Assembly: GCA_023394415.1 (NCBI GenBank)
Contig: JAEXAR010000018.1
Span: forward strand, 1 to 35,229
Length of the DNA stretch: 35,229 nucleotides
Direction: 5' to 3'
From: Bacteroidota bacterium
GTDB lineage: Bacteria > Bacteroidota > Bacteroidia > Flavobacteriales > Weeksellaceae
Shown one piece after another: positions 15,558-23,631 of the stretch. How positions within the stretch are numbered: position 1 is the first letter of the stretch; each line of letters starts with the position of its first letter. The position numbers and the translations under genes were made by a program. Under the pieces are notes generated by a model. It was not told the DNA's origin, searched no databases, and worked only from the letters and a program-made list of their open reading frames with translations.

Positions 15558-16169
15558 TTAATATTGATTTTGGATATAAGTATAAAGATAAGCAAAAGAT
15601 ACTATTGAGGCTAAAAAAGCACCCATCAATACTTCCTTAATGGTATGTCTTTTCAAAATAATTCTTGTAACTCCTACAATTATTGCGATGATTAACCATA
15701 CAAAACCTAAAACTTGATTCTGAGAGAAAAATAATGCTGCCGTAAAAACATTCATCGCTGTATGCATAGAGCTTTTGATAAAATAATTGCTGATTTGCAT
15801 CATTATTAAAAGGATAAAAAGAAAAAGCATCGTATAATCAATCTGCTTATCGATAATGTAATTCACAATAAGATAAATCAACATCGCTACAGAGATAAAA
15901 ACATAAAGACTGTTTCTTTGTTTGCGGTTAGAAACATCCATATTGCTGTAATTTCCCTTTTTTACATTCCAAAAAATCCATCCGCTGATTGGGATTATTA
16001 ATATCAAAAGAATGGGTAGAAATTCTTTTAAAGTTTCTGTAAAACCATAATGAAGATTACTGTAGTATGAAAAATACAGAAATAATGATGTTAATGGATT
16101 AAAGAAATTTGAAATAAATTTCGATAATGAAATGATTATTGGATGTGTACTTGTGGTAGTGTTTTGCAT
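15558..16169 (-). CDS. PAP2-family membrane phosphatase
   Basis: This 203-residue protein has about six hydrophobic segments. Degenerate PAP2 motifs are visible: NRKQR (motif 1), SSMHTAMN (motif 2, with the His) and TRIILKRHTIKEVLMG (motif 3, Arg and catalytic His). Such proteins dephosphorylate lipid phosphates such as undecaprenyl pyrophosphate or phosphatidylglycerol phosphate. The substrate cannot be told here. It is the first gene of the operon with the BlaI-like repressor, so it may be autoregulated by it, which would fit cell-wall lipid recycling. Confidence 0.82.
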   Translation of the reverse strand: MQNTTTSTHPIIISLSKFISNFFNPLTSLFLYFSYYSNLHYGFTETLKEFLPILLILIIPISGWIFWNVKKGNYSNMDVSNRKQRNSLYVFISVAMLIYLIVNYIIDKQIDYTMLFLFILLIMMQISNYFIKSSMHTAMNVFTAALFFSQNQVLGFVWLIIAIIVGVTRIILKRHTIKEVLMGAFLASIVSFAYLYTYIQNQY

Positions 16170-16186
16170 ATAAGAAATTGTGAAAC

Positions 16187-16194
16187 CAAAATTA
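16187..16194 (-). promoter_or_regulatory. Promoter -7 box for the PAP2-BlaI operon (TAATTTTG)
   Basis: An exact TAnnTTTG match ends 17 bp before the PAP2 ATG, in the divergent gap with pdhA. Confidence 0.5.
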
Positions 16195-16262
16195 AGTTTT
16201 TTAATTCAATTTAAATTTTAAATTTCATTTGATATGCATTTAACAGTAACAGGAATTTTTCG

Positions 16263-16270
16263 TATTTTTG
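16263..16270 (+). promoter_or_regulatory. Promoter -7 box for pdhA (TATTTTTG)
   Basis: An exact TAnnTTTG match ends 20 bp before the ATG at 16291. It lies inside a longer frame that begins at 16234, which argues for the downstream start. Confidence 0.55.
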
Positions 16271-16290
16271 CATTTCAAATTTCAACAACA

Positions 16291-17292
16291 ATGAAGGAAT
16301 TTTCTAAAGAAGTCTACCTAAAATGGTACCAGGATATGACGATGTGGAGAAGGTTTGAAGACAAATGCCGTTCTCTTTACCTAAAACAGAAAATCAGAGG
16401 ATTTTTACACTTGTACAATGGTCAGGAAGCTATTCCTGCCGGATTTACGCATGCGATGGATCTTTCAAAAGATAGTATGATTACGGCTTACCGTTGCCAT
16501 ATACATCCAATGGCGATGGGTGTAGATCCAAAGAGAATTATGGCTGAACTTTGTGGTAAAGCTACCGGAACTTCTGGAGGTATGGGTGGTTCTATGCACA
16601 TTTTTAGCAAAGAACACCGTTTTTATGGTGGTCATGGTATCGTTGGAGGTCAAATTCCTTTAGGTGCAGGTATTGCTTTTGCAGATAAATACTTCGACAG
16701 AAAAGCCGTTAACATCTGTTTCTTTGGAGATGGTGCTGCAAGACAGGGCTCTCTTCACGAGACTTTCAATATGGCAATGAATTGGAAACTTCCTGTGGTT
16801 TTTGTAGTTGAAAACAACCAATATGCAATGGGTACTTCTGTGAAAAGAACTGCAAATCACGAAGATATTTATAAACTAGGCTTGGGTTACGAAATGCCTT
16901 GCCTTGCTGTAGACGCTATGGATCCTGAAAAAGTAGCAGAAGCTGCTTATGAAGCTATTGAAAGAGCCAGAAGAGGAGACGGACCTACATTTATCGAAGC
17001 GAGAACTTATCGTTACAGAGGACACTCCATGTCAGATGCAGAGCCTTACAGAACTAAAGAAGAGGTTGAGATGCATAAACAGGATGACCCAATCCATCTA
17101 TTAAAAGAAAGAATTCTTGAAAATAAATGGGCAACAGAAGAAGAACTAGAGGCAATGGACAATAAATCTCGTGAATTTGTAGAAGAATGTGTAGAATTTA
17201 TGGACAATTCTCCATATCCTGATGCGGAAAAAATATACGAGTACGTTTATGCTCAGGAAGATTACCCTTTCCTAGATAAATTAGAGAACTAA
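16291..17292 (+). CDS. pdhA: Pyruvate dehydrogenase E1 component, alpha subunit
   Basis: This thiamine-diphosphate enzyme decarboxylates pyruvate and acetylates the E2 lipoyl groups. The 333-residue protein carries the ThDP motif GDGAARQGSLHETFNMA (G146-D147-G148) ending in VENNQYAMGTS, and the phosphorylation-loop-like YRGHSMSDAEPYR. An upstream ATG at 16234 would add 19 hydrophobic residues but precedes the promoter box, so MKEFSKEVYLKWY is taken as the start. E1 beta (pdhB) is not adjacent, which is usual in Flavobacteriia. pdhC follows. Confidence 0.95.
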   Translation: MKEFSKEVYLKWYQDMTMWRRFEDKCRSLYLKQKIRGFLHLYNGQEAIPAGFTHAMDLSKDSMITAYRCHIHPMAMGVDPKRIMAELCGKATGTSGGMGGSMHIFSKEHRFYGGHGIVGGQIPLGAGIAFADKYFDRKAVNICFFGDGAARQGSLHETFNMAMNWKLPVVFVVENNQYAMGTSVKRTANHEDIYKLGLGYEMPCLAVDAMDPEKVAEAAYEAIERARRGDGPTFIEARTYRYRGHSMSDAEPYRTKEEVEMHKQDDPIHLLKERILENKWATEEELEAMDNKSREFVEECVEFMDNSPYPDAEKIYEYVYAQEDYPFLDKLEN

Positions 17293-17383
17293 AAAAGGTT
17301 TCACTTTTCAGGTTTATTTTATCTTTAATTGAAATTAGACCTGAATAAATATTAATATCAAAAATTTTTTAGGTTCAAAAAAT

Positions 17384-17411
17384 TTGAAACTTTGAACTTG
17401 AAACTTTAAAC
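17384..17411. repeat. 14-bp tandem repeat before pdhC
   Basis: Two tandem 14-bp units, TTGAAACTTTGAAC and TTGAAACTTTAAAC, end 10 bp before the pdhC ATG. They are inverted relatives of the GTTTAAGGTTTCAA repeat upstream of infC. Confidence 0.65.
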
Positions 17412-17420
17412 AACATAATT

Positions 17421-19079
17421 ATGGCAGAAGTAATTACAATGCCCCGTCTTTCGGATACGATGACAGAAGGTAAAGTTGCAAAATGGCACAAAAAAGTGGG
17501 TGATGCAGTGAATGAGGGTGATGTTTTGGCAGAGATAGAAACAGATAAAGCGGTACAGGATTTCGAATCGGAAATTAAAGGAACGCTTTTATATATCGGA
17601 GTTGAAGAAGGTAATGCTGCAGCAGTAGATTCTGTATTGGCTATTATCGGAAATGAGGGTGAAGACATCTCTTCATTAAAAGGTGGAAGTGCAGCACCAC
17701 AAGCTGAAAAATCTATCGCAACACAACCCGGTGTTCCTGAAGAATTCAAAACTGAAAACGAAAATACCGCAACTGAAACTGCAGAACCTGTAGAAAAAGA
17801 GGGGACAGCAGTAGAAATACCTGCGGGAGTTGAAGTTATCACAATGCCAAGACTTTCGGATACGATGACCGAAGGTAAAGTTGCAAAATGGCACAAAAAT
17901 GTTGGTGATACTGTGAAAGAAGGCGATATTCTTGCAGAAATTGAAACAGATAAAGCCGTACAAGATTTTGAAGCTGAAGTGAACGGAACATTATTACACC
18001 AAGGTGTTGCAGAAGGTGGTGCCTCTCCTGTAGATTCTGTTTTGGCCATTATTGGACCTGCCGGAACTGATGTTTCAGCTATTCTTTCAGGAGGATCGAA
18101 AGTTCAGGAGCCAAGCAAAAAACCGCAAGAGCAGGCTGCAAAAACTGAAGACGTAAAAACGGCTTCTGCACCTGTTTCCACTTCGTCTACAGAAAGACTC
18201 GCAATTTCTCCATTGGCTAAAAAAATGGCGGAAGAAAAAGGAATTGATCTCACAACACTACAAGGATCCGGTGAAAACGGAAGAATTGTTAAAAAAGATA
18301 TTGAAAACTATCAACCAAGTGCAGCACAAACGGCTCAACCAAGTGCAGCTTCCGTTGCAGCACCTGCAGCAGCACAAGTTGCGATGAACTTTGTATCAGG
18401 AGAAACTACAGAAACACCAAATTCACAGGTTAGAAATATTATTGCAAAAAGGCTTTCTGAAAGTAAATTCTCTGCGCCGCATTATTATTTGATGGTAGAA
18501 ATCAATATGGATAAGGCTATTGAAGCGAGAAAAGAAATCAATTCTTTGCCGGATACCAAAGTTTCTTTTAACGATATGATTATTAAGGCTGTAGCGATGG
18601 CTTTAAGAAAACATCCTCAAGTCAATTCTTCTTGGGCAGGTGATAAAATTATTCATCACGGTGATATTAACGTTGGTGTTGCTGTTGCCATTCCAGACGG
18701 ATTAGTTGTTCCGGTACTGAAGCATACTGACCAAATGAATTATCTGCAGATCTCTGCAGCTGTGAAAGATATGGCATCAAGAGCGAAATCTAAAGGCCTG
18801 AAAGCTAACGAAATGGAAGGTTCTACATTCTCGGTTTCTAATCTTGGAATGTTTGGTATTGAAACCTTTACTTCGATTATTAATCAACCGAACTCTGCAA
18901 TTCTTTCAGTAGGTGCGATTATTGAAAAGCCTGTGGTGAAAGACGGACAAATCGTTGTAGGAAACACGATGAAGCTTTCTCTTGCATGTGACCATAGAGT
19001 AGTAGATGGTGCTACAGGTGCTGAATTCCTTCAGACTTTAAGAACTTATTTGGAGCAGCCTTTAACGTTGCTGCTTTAA
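17421..19079 (+). CDS. pdhC: Pyruvate dehydrogenase E2 (dihydrolipoamide acetyltransferase), two lipoyl domains
   Basis: This 552-residue E2 core protein transfers acetyl groups to CoA. It has two near-identical lipoyl domains, each with MPRLSDTMTEGKVAKWH and ETDKAVQDFE (lipoyl lysines K43 and K178), joined by Ala/Pro/Glu-rich linkers. A peripheral subunit-binding domain spans about residues 257-296 (ISPLAKKMAEEKGIDL). The catalytic domain from about 330 has the active site DHRVVDGATGAEFL (H524, D528). It is full length and probably co-transcribed with pdhA. The two lipoyl coding stretches are long direct repeats, so they are recombination-prone. Confidence 0.96.
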   Translation: MAEVITMPRLSDTMTEGKVAKWHKKVGDAVNEGDVLAEIETDKAVQDFESEIKGTLLYIGVEEGNAAAVDSVLAIIGNEGEDISSLKGGSAAPQAEKSIATQPGVPEEFKTENENTATETAEPVEKEGTAVEIPAGVEVITMPRLSDTMTEGKVAKWHKNVGDTVKEGDILAEIETDKAVQDFEAEVNGTLLHQGVAEGGASPVDSVLAIIGPAGTDVSAILSGGSKVQEPSKKPQEQAAKTEDVKTASAPVSTSSTERLAISPLAKKMAEEKGIDLTTLQGSGENGRIVKKDIENYQPSAAQTAQPSAASVAAPAAAQVAMNFVSGETTETPNSQVRNIIAKRLSESKFSAPHYYLMVEINMDKAIEARKEINSLPDTKVSFNDMIIKAVAMALRKHPQVNSSWAGDKIIHHGDINVGVAVAIPDGLVVPVLKHTDQMNYLQISAAVKDMASRAKSKGLKANEMEGSTFSVSNLGMFGIETFTSIINQPNSAILSVGAIIEKPVVKDGQIVVGNTMKLSLACDHRVVDGATGAEFLQTLRTYLEQPLTLLL

Positions 19080-19102
19080 TTATAAGATAATTTACAAATC
19101 AG

Positions 19103-19133
19103 CCCTTTCAATAATTTGTTGAAAGGGTTTTTT
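19103..19133 (+). terminator. Terminator after pdhC
   Basis: A 9-bp stem, CCCTTTCAA with TTGAAAGGG, is followed by a T run. It lies 23 bp after the pdhC stop. Confidence 0.85.
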
Positions 19134-19156
19134 ATTCAAATTCAAAAAAATATAAG

Positions 19157-19164
19157 TATTTTTG
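19157..19164 (+). promoter_or_regulatory. Promoter -7 box for the LolD-like gene (TATTTTTG)
   Basis: An exact TAnnTTTG match ends 5 bp before the ATG at 19170, which would give an essentially leaderless mRNA. Confidence 0.6.
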
Positions 19165-19169
19165 AAGCT

Positions 19170-19835
19170 ATGATCAGAGCAAAAAATATTCATAAATCTT
19201 ACGGTGATTTAGAAGTTTTAAAAGGTGTGGACCTTCACATTAAAGAGGGAGAAGTTGTTTCTATTGTAGGAGAATCTGGGGCAGGAAAATCTACATTGTT
19301 GCAAATACTCGGCACTTTAGACCTACCAACAAGTCCTTCAAAATTTGGGACTGAAATTACAATTGACGATCAGTCTTTCATTAATATGAGTGATAGACAA
19401 ATTTCTAGATTTAGAAATGAGAATATTGGTTTTGTATTCCAGTATCATCAGCTTTTGCCTGAATTTACGGCTTTAGAAAATGTACTTTTACCAACTAAAA
19501 TTGCAGGAAAAAACGAAAAGGAATATTTTGAAAAAGCCTACAGCCTTTTTGAAGATTTAAATATTGCCGAGCGTTTGCACCATAAACCAAGCGAAATGTC
19601 CGGAGGTGAAGCACAAAGAGCTGCAGTTGCAAGAGCTTTAATCAATTCCCCAAAAATTATTTTTGCAGATGAACCTACCGGAAATCTAGATTCTAAAAAT
19701 GCAGATGATTTGCACAAGCTTTTTTTTGATTTAAGAGATAAGTACAACCAAACTTTCGTTATCGTAACCCACAACTCTAATCTTGCAGAGATTACAGATA
19801 GAAAACTCGTGATGAAAGATGGACTGATTATATAA
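19170..19835 (+). CDS. lolD: LolD-like ABC transporter ATP-binding protein
   Basis: This 221-residue ATPase shows Walker A GESGAGKST, Q-loop FQYHQLLPEFTALENV, signature MSGGEAQRAAVARAL, Walker B IIFADEPTGNLDS and the His switch VTHN. The sequence groups with LolD/MacB-type ATPases, which power lipoprotein release from the inner membrane or tripartite efflux. No permease gene (lolC/E) is adjacent. The ATG at 19170 gives the family N-terminus MIRAKNIHKSYG; the open frame starting at 19116 overlaps the terminator and promoter and is rejected. Confidence 0.9.
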   Translation: MIRAKNIHKSYGDLEVLKGVDLHIKEGEVVSIVGESGAGKSTLLQILGTLDLPTSPSKFGTEITIDDQSFINMSDRQISRFRNENIGFVFQYHQLLPEFTALENVLLPTKIAGKNEKEYFEKAYSLFEDLNIAERLHHKPSEMSGGEAQRAAVARALINSPKIIFADEPTGNLDSKNADDLHKLFFDLRDKYNQTFVIVTHNSNLAEITDRKLVMKDGLII

Positions 19836-19869
19836 TTTTTATTAAACTTAAATTTCAATCATAATCTTC

Positions 19870-19892
19870 TATCCTGAGCCTATCGAAAGATA
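19870..19892. repeat. Small palindromic interspersed repeat
   Basis: TATCCTGAGCCTATCGAAAGATA has short inverted ends (TATC/GATA) and resembles a CCTGAGCC..TCGAA repeat I recall as widely dispersed in bacterial genomes. It sits alone in the lolD-radC gap. Recognition is from memory only. Confidence 0.4.
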
Positions 19893-19915
19893 ATACCATA
19901 ATCACAACTTAATCT

Positions 19916-20593
19916 ATGTCCATAAAATTTCTAGCTGAAGATGACAGACCGAGAGAAAAATTTTTGTTGAAAGGCAAAAATTCACTTTCGGATGCCGAAC
20001 TTTTAGCCATTATTATGGGTAGCGGAAACAGAGAAGAAAGCGCTGTAGATTTAGGGAGAAGAATTTTGAAATCCGTTGATCATAATTGGCATCAATTGAG
20101 CCAATTAACCATTAAAGATCTAATGAAATTTAATGGGATAGGTGAAGCCAAAGCTATTTCTATCGCTGCAGCTCTTGAAATAGGAAGAAGGCGAGCATCA
20201 CAGGAAGTTCCCGATAGGAAAAAAATCAAAAGTTCTGCAGATGCATTTCAGATTTTTCAACCTTATCTTTCAGATTTACAGACAGAAGAAGTTTGGGCTA
20301 TTTTTGTCAATACCAATAATAAAGTTCTCCACATCACACAACTTACAGCGGGAGGTATTTCGGGCTCTATTGTTGATGTTCGTACACTTTACAAAACAGC
20401 TTTGGAGCATTTTGCTACTGGTGTATTTCTAGCACACAATCACCCTTCCGGTAATTTAAAACCTAGTGAAGAAGATCGTAGAATTACCAAGCAAGCTTTG
20501 GAAGCGGGAAAAATTCTCAATATTATTCTAATTGATCATTTAATTTTGAATCAAACGTCTTATTTCAGTTTTGCTGATGAAGGTTTATTATGA
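19916..20593 (+). CDS. radC: RadC-like JAB-domain protein
   Basis: This 225-residue protein of the RadC (UPF0758) family has an N-terminal helix-hairpin-helix part (FNGIGEAKAISIAAALEIGRR) and a C-terminal JAB/MPN metalloprotease-like domain with HNHPSGNLKPSEED. The family's function is uncertain; the old link to DNA repair in E. coli was withdrawn. Its stop overlaps the start of the next gene by 4 bp, suggesting coupling. Confidence 0.93.
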   Translation: MSIKFLAEDDRPREKFLLKGKNSLSDAELLAIIMGSGNREESAVDLGRRILKSVDHNWHQLSQLTIKDLMKFNGIGEAKAISIAAALEIGRRRASQEVPDRKKIKSSADAFQIFQPYLSDLQTEEVWAIFVNTNNKVLHITQLTAGGISGSIVDVRTLYKTALEHFATGVFLAHNHPSGNLKPSEEDRRITKQALEAGKILNIILIDHLILNQTSYFSFADEGLL

Positions 20594-21504
20594 TTAAATT
20601 CCTGAAATATCATGAAATTGATTTTGAAAAATACACACAATGTTTAGAAAATTCTGAACAGTATAAGTACTGTGCAACAAAGCAATTCCTTGAGATAACA
20701 TCCAATAAAAATTGGGACTTGCTGGTTAAAGGAGATTACGAAGCAGTAATGCCGATTCCTTTTTCAAAAAAAAAAGGATTAAAAGTGGTTCTGAATCCCA
20801 AACTTTGTCAGCAGTTAGGTGTATTTTCAGCAAAAGATGACAAAGAGCTGAATGACAAATTTTTAAGTTTTCTAAAGGAAAATTTTATTGTATGGTATTA
20901 CGCTTTTAATGAACATAATGCCTTTTCGGAGTCGCTAATGAAGCGAAATAATTATATTATTTTTTCGGATAGCTATCAAAATGTAAGACAAAAATATTCA
21001 CCCAAAAGAAAACGCAAACTCCGACAAGATGATTGGGTGAAAGATCAATCTCAACAAAAAGATCTGGACTTTATTACAGCTTCTACTTTTATTAAAGATA
21101 ATATTAAAGGCCACGAAAACGAAAAAGGTATGGAAGGCTTTTTGGATATTTTCAGAAGGTTTTATGAGAAGAAACTTATTAAATTTCCGGCCTTTATCTT
21201 AAATGGAGAAGTGATTAATTTATTGGCGATTTATGAAGATCAATCTACGGTTGCGCTTTTAGGAACCTTCAATAAACCTGAAACCATTAAGTTAGCTGGT
21301 TCTTCGGTTTTAATAGACAAAGCCATTGAAAACTGTATTGAAGATAAAATTTTTGATTTTGAGGGAAGTGATTTACCTAATGTTAAAGAATTTTTTAAAG
21401 GATTTAGACCAGTTGAAAAAAAATATGCCTACATCAGGAATTCCAAAAAAAAGGTCATTGCAAAGGCTATTAAATTATTTTCTAAAGGCAAAAATATTTT
21501 TTAA
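20590..21504 (+). CDS. BioF2/FemAB-like GNAT acetyltransferase
   Basis: The 304-residue protein has no signal peptide. The C-terminal segment IFDFEGSDLPNVKEFFKGFRP resembles the signature of BioF2-like (GNAT_6) or FemAB-type acyltransferases, and residues 145-260 fit the GNAT core. The family is often linked to surface polysaccharide or peptidoglycan modification, but the substrate here is unknown. It is translationally coupled to radC (ATGA overlap). Its 3' end overlaps the convergent FkbM methyltransferase gene by 30 bp. Confidence 0.7.
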   Translation: MIKFLKYHEIDFEKYTQCLENSEQYKYCATKQFLEITSNKNWDLLVKGDYEAVMPIPFSKKKGLKVVLNPKLCQQLGVFSAKDDKELNDKFLSFLKENFIVWYYAFNEHNAFSESLMKRNNYIIFSDSYQNVRQKYSPKRKRKLRQDDWVKDQSQQKDLDFITASTFIKDNIKGHENEKGMEGFLDIFRRFYEKKLIKFPAFILNGEVINLLAIYEDQSTVALLGTFNKPETIKLAGSSVLIDKAIENCIEDKIFDFEGSDLPNVKEFFKGFRPVEKKYAYIRNSKKKVIAKAIKLFSKGKNIF

Positions 21505-22263
21505 TCCACCGGAAGGAGGATTAATAATTGTGAATCCAAAATCTTTTAGATCATTTTCTAAATTTTCAATTTCATAAGGATGATGCAACTCAATAATGAT
21601 GTTTCTTACTTTGTGTAGCCATTCTTTATTTTTCGAAAAAAGTTCTTTTTCTGCACCTTCAATATCCACTTTTAATAAATCTACTTCCTGAATTTGGTTT
21701 TCAGATAAAATTTTATCAATCGTAATCGTATCTATTTTGCTCGTAGATCTTTCGCTAATTTTCTGATTATAAGAAATTGAAGAATCTTCGAAACCTATTG
21801 AGGTTTGCGTGTGGTAAACGGCATTATTATAAACTTTTATATTGTTAAATTTAGAAGCATTCCATTTTAAAACCTCATAATTTTTAGGTGAGGCTTCAAC
21901 AGAAAATATTTTAGCATTCGGATATTTTAGCCCAAAGAAAACTGCAGTATATCCGGCGTGAGCACCCAAATCGATGATAACTTTAGGATTTTGAAGATAA
22001 TTTTCAGGAATCTCATACATCTTCCGCCAGAATACTTCATAAAACACATCAAAATCACCACTGAAAGTTCGAATTTTCAAGTCTGTTGGCTTTTCAAAAT
22101 TTAGTTTGTAGATTTTGATTTCTTTATTAAATGGATTTAAGCTGTTACTCTTAAAATTAGTGCTATATCTTTTTGAATTTATAAGGAGTCTAAAAAAAGA
22201 TTTTACATCAACAGAATGATTAATTGCAAAGCTGATTTTTGATACATAATTCCTAAAAGACAT
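21475..22263 (-). CDS. FkbM-family SAM-dependent methyltransferase
   Basis: The 262-residue protein has SAM-binding motif I VIDLGAHAGYTAVFFG, the acidic loop FSVEASPKNYEVLKWN, and the FkbM signature LLKVDIEGAEKELF followed by IIIELHHPYE. FkbM enzymes O-methylate sugars or small molecules, often in glycan clusters. It converges with the acetyltransferase gene and overlaps its end; together they hint at surface glycan modification. No other glycan genes are in the window. Confidence 0.88.
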   Translation of the reverse strand: MSFRNYVSKISFAINHSVDVKSFFRLLINSKRYSTNFKSNSLNPFNKEIKIYKLNFEKPTDLKIRTFSGDFDVFYEVFWRKMYEIPENYLQNPKVIIDLGAHAGYTAVFFGLKYPNAKIFSVEASPKNYEVLKWNASKFNNIKVYNNAVYHTQTSIGFEDSSISYNQKISERSTSKIDTITIDKILSENQIQEVDLLKVDIEGAEKELFSKNKEWLHKVRNIIIELHHPYEIENLENDLKDFGFTIINPPSGGLKNIFAFRK

Positions 22264-22311
22264 ATTTCAAAATATTATTAAAGTAAAAATACATAAAACA
22301 TATTTATTTAC

Positions 22312-22319
22312 TAATTTTG
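22312..22319 (+). promoter_or_regulatory. Promoter -7 box (TAATTTTG)
   Basis: An exact TAnnTTTG match ends 16 bp before the ATG of the small membrane protein gene. Confidence 0.5.
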
Positions 22320-22335
22320 CAGTCTTAAATTTAGT

Positions 22336-22848
22336 ATGGATTTTTCACAGTATTTACCTTATGCAGCAGCATTTATAATTGCTATACCTTTTTTGGTTTT
22401 ACTAAGGCAGTTTGTATTTACTTATATCTCTCTCAAACAAAAGGAAATACAGCTTCTCACAGTAAAATCGGGTATTGATAATAGAATGCAGGCTTATGAA
22501 AGGATGACACTTTTTTTAGAAAGGATAAAACCTTCCAACTTGGTAAATAAATTTGATAAAACCCTAAAACCTCACGAATTTCTCTATCTTACAGAAAAAT
22601 CAATTGCTGAAGAATTCGATTATAATTCATCCCAACAACTGTATATTTCAAAAATCTCGTGGCAAAACATCACTACAGCTAAAAATAATATTATACAGTT
22701 GGCTCATAAGACGTATGAAAATTTAAGTTCGGAAACGGATCTTGAAGATTACAAAACGATATTTCTTATGAATTATGTAAACGGTGAAGACTTTATCTCG
22801 CAAACCATTGAGGATCTTCGTCGTGATACTTTAATACTTGGTAAATAA
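22336..22848 (+). CDS. Small membrane-anchored protein, possibly DUF7935 family
   Basis: The 170-residue protein has one N-terminal membrane segment (YAAAFIIAIPFLVLLRQFVF) followed by a soluble, mostly helical region with AYERMTLFLERIKPSNLV. It resembles conserved Bacteroidota proteins I associate with DUF7935; the function is unknown. Its stop is 17 bp before the pyrophosphatase start, so the two are probably co-transcribed. Confidence 0.7.
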   Translation: MDFSQYLPYAAAFIIAIPFLVLLRQFVFTYISLKQKEIQLLTVKSGIDNRMQAYERMTLFLERIKPSNLVNKFDKTLKPHEFLYLTEKSIAEEFDYNSSQQLYISKISWQNITTAKNNIIQLAHKTYENLSSETDLEDYKTIFLMNYVNGEDFISQTIEDLRRDTLILGK

Positions 22849-22864
22849 TAAAATAACAAATAGA

Positions 22865-23479
22865 ATGATTCCTAATTTTAAAGCTCATCCGTGGCACGGA
22901 ATTTCTGCCGGGAAAAACTCTCCGGAGGTCGTAAATGTCTTTATTGAAATTGTACCTTCAGACACCATTAAATATGAAATTGATAAATTGACCGGATATC
23001 TTAAAGTAGACCGTCCTCAACAGTTTTCAAATATTATTCCGGCTTTGTATGGTTTTATTCCTAGAACGTATTGTCATGATGAAGTGAAGAGACTTGCTAT
23101 CGAAAATGGATCCGAAGATGTAGAAATGGGAGATTTAGACCCTTTGGATATTTGTGTATTGAGTTCGCATAACATTCACTCTGGTGGACTTTTGATGGAA
23201 GCAATTCCAATTGGTGGTTTTAAAATGATTGATAAAGGAGAAGCTGATGATAAGATTGTTGCTGTAATGGTTGGCGATCACGCTTTTGGGCATGTAAGAG
23301 ATATTTCTGAACTTCCTGAAGCCGAAGTGAAAAGATTAAAACATTACTTCCTTACTTACAAAAACCTTCCCGACGAACCTGCAAAATGTAGAATTGATGA
23401 TGTGTACGGTTCAGAGCACGCTAAAAAAGTAATTGAAGCTTCAAGAACTGATTATGCTAATAAGTTTGGAGGATATTAA
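22865..23479 (+). CDS. ppa: Soluble inorganic pyrophosphatase (family I)
   Basis: This cytoplasmic enzyme hydrolyses pyrophosphate, pulling biosynthetic reactions forward. The 204-residue protein has the family I metal-binding motif GDLDPLDICV, FSNIIPALYGFIPRTYC, and a C-terminal YFLTYKN. The ATG at 22865 gives MIPNFKAHPWHG; a TTG upstream at 22838 lies inside the previous gene and is rejected. It is followed by a terminator and then by a membrane pyrophosphatase gene, so two unrelated PPi-hydrolysing enzymes are neighbours. Confidence 0.95.
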   Translation: MIPNFKAHPWHGISAGKNSPEVVNVFIEIVPSDTIKYEIDKLTGYLKVDRPQQFSNIIPALYGFIPRTYCHDEVKRLAIENGSEDVEMGDLDPLDICVLSSHNIHSGGLLMEAIPIGGFKMIDKGEADDKIVAVMVGDHAFGHVRDISELPEAEVKRLKHYFLTYKNLPDEPAKCRIDDVYGSEHAKKVIEASRTDYANKFGGY

Positions 23480-23503
23480 TCAGCCAATTATTAATATAGA
23501 ATT

Positions 23504-23536
23504 AAAAGACAGGAAAATTAGCCTGTCTTTTTTGTT
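23504..23536 (+). terminator. Terminator after ppa
   Basis: The 10-bp stem AAAAGACAGG/CCTGTCTTTT is followed by T residues, so ppa and the membrane pyrophosphatase are probably separate transcripts. Confidence 0.85.
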
Positions 23537-23631
23537 ATAGCAAGTTCGTATAAAAATTTATTCTTAAGAATTATTAATTCTTAAATGAAGAATTGTTATA
23601 TTTAACACATCATTAACAAAAAACTTATTTT

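Noticed and set aside
17676..17963. Cys/Phe-rich frame antisense to the pdhC linker
   Set aside because: Composition reflects the reverse of Glu/Ala codons; no homologue recognised.
17375..18049. Long 224-codon frame antisense to pdhC
   Set aside because: It is the mirror of the two lipoyl domains; its Ser/Thr/Pro/Ala-rich composition is what reversal of that sequence gives. No promoter box.
19116..19169. Upstream in-frame ATG extending the LolD-like protein by 18 residues
   Set aside because: It lies within the pdhC terminator and upstream of the TATTTTTG box; the family N-terminus begins at 19170.
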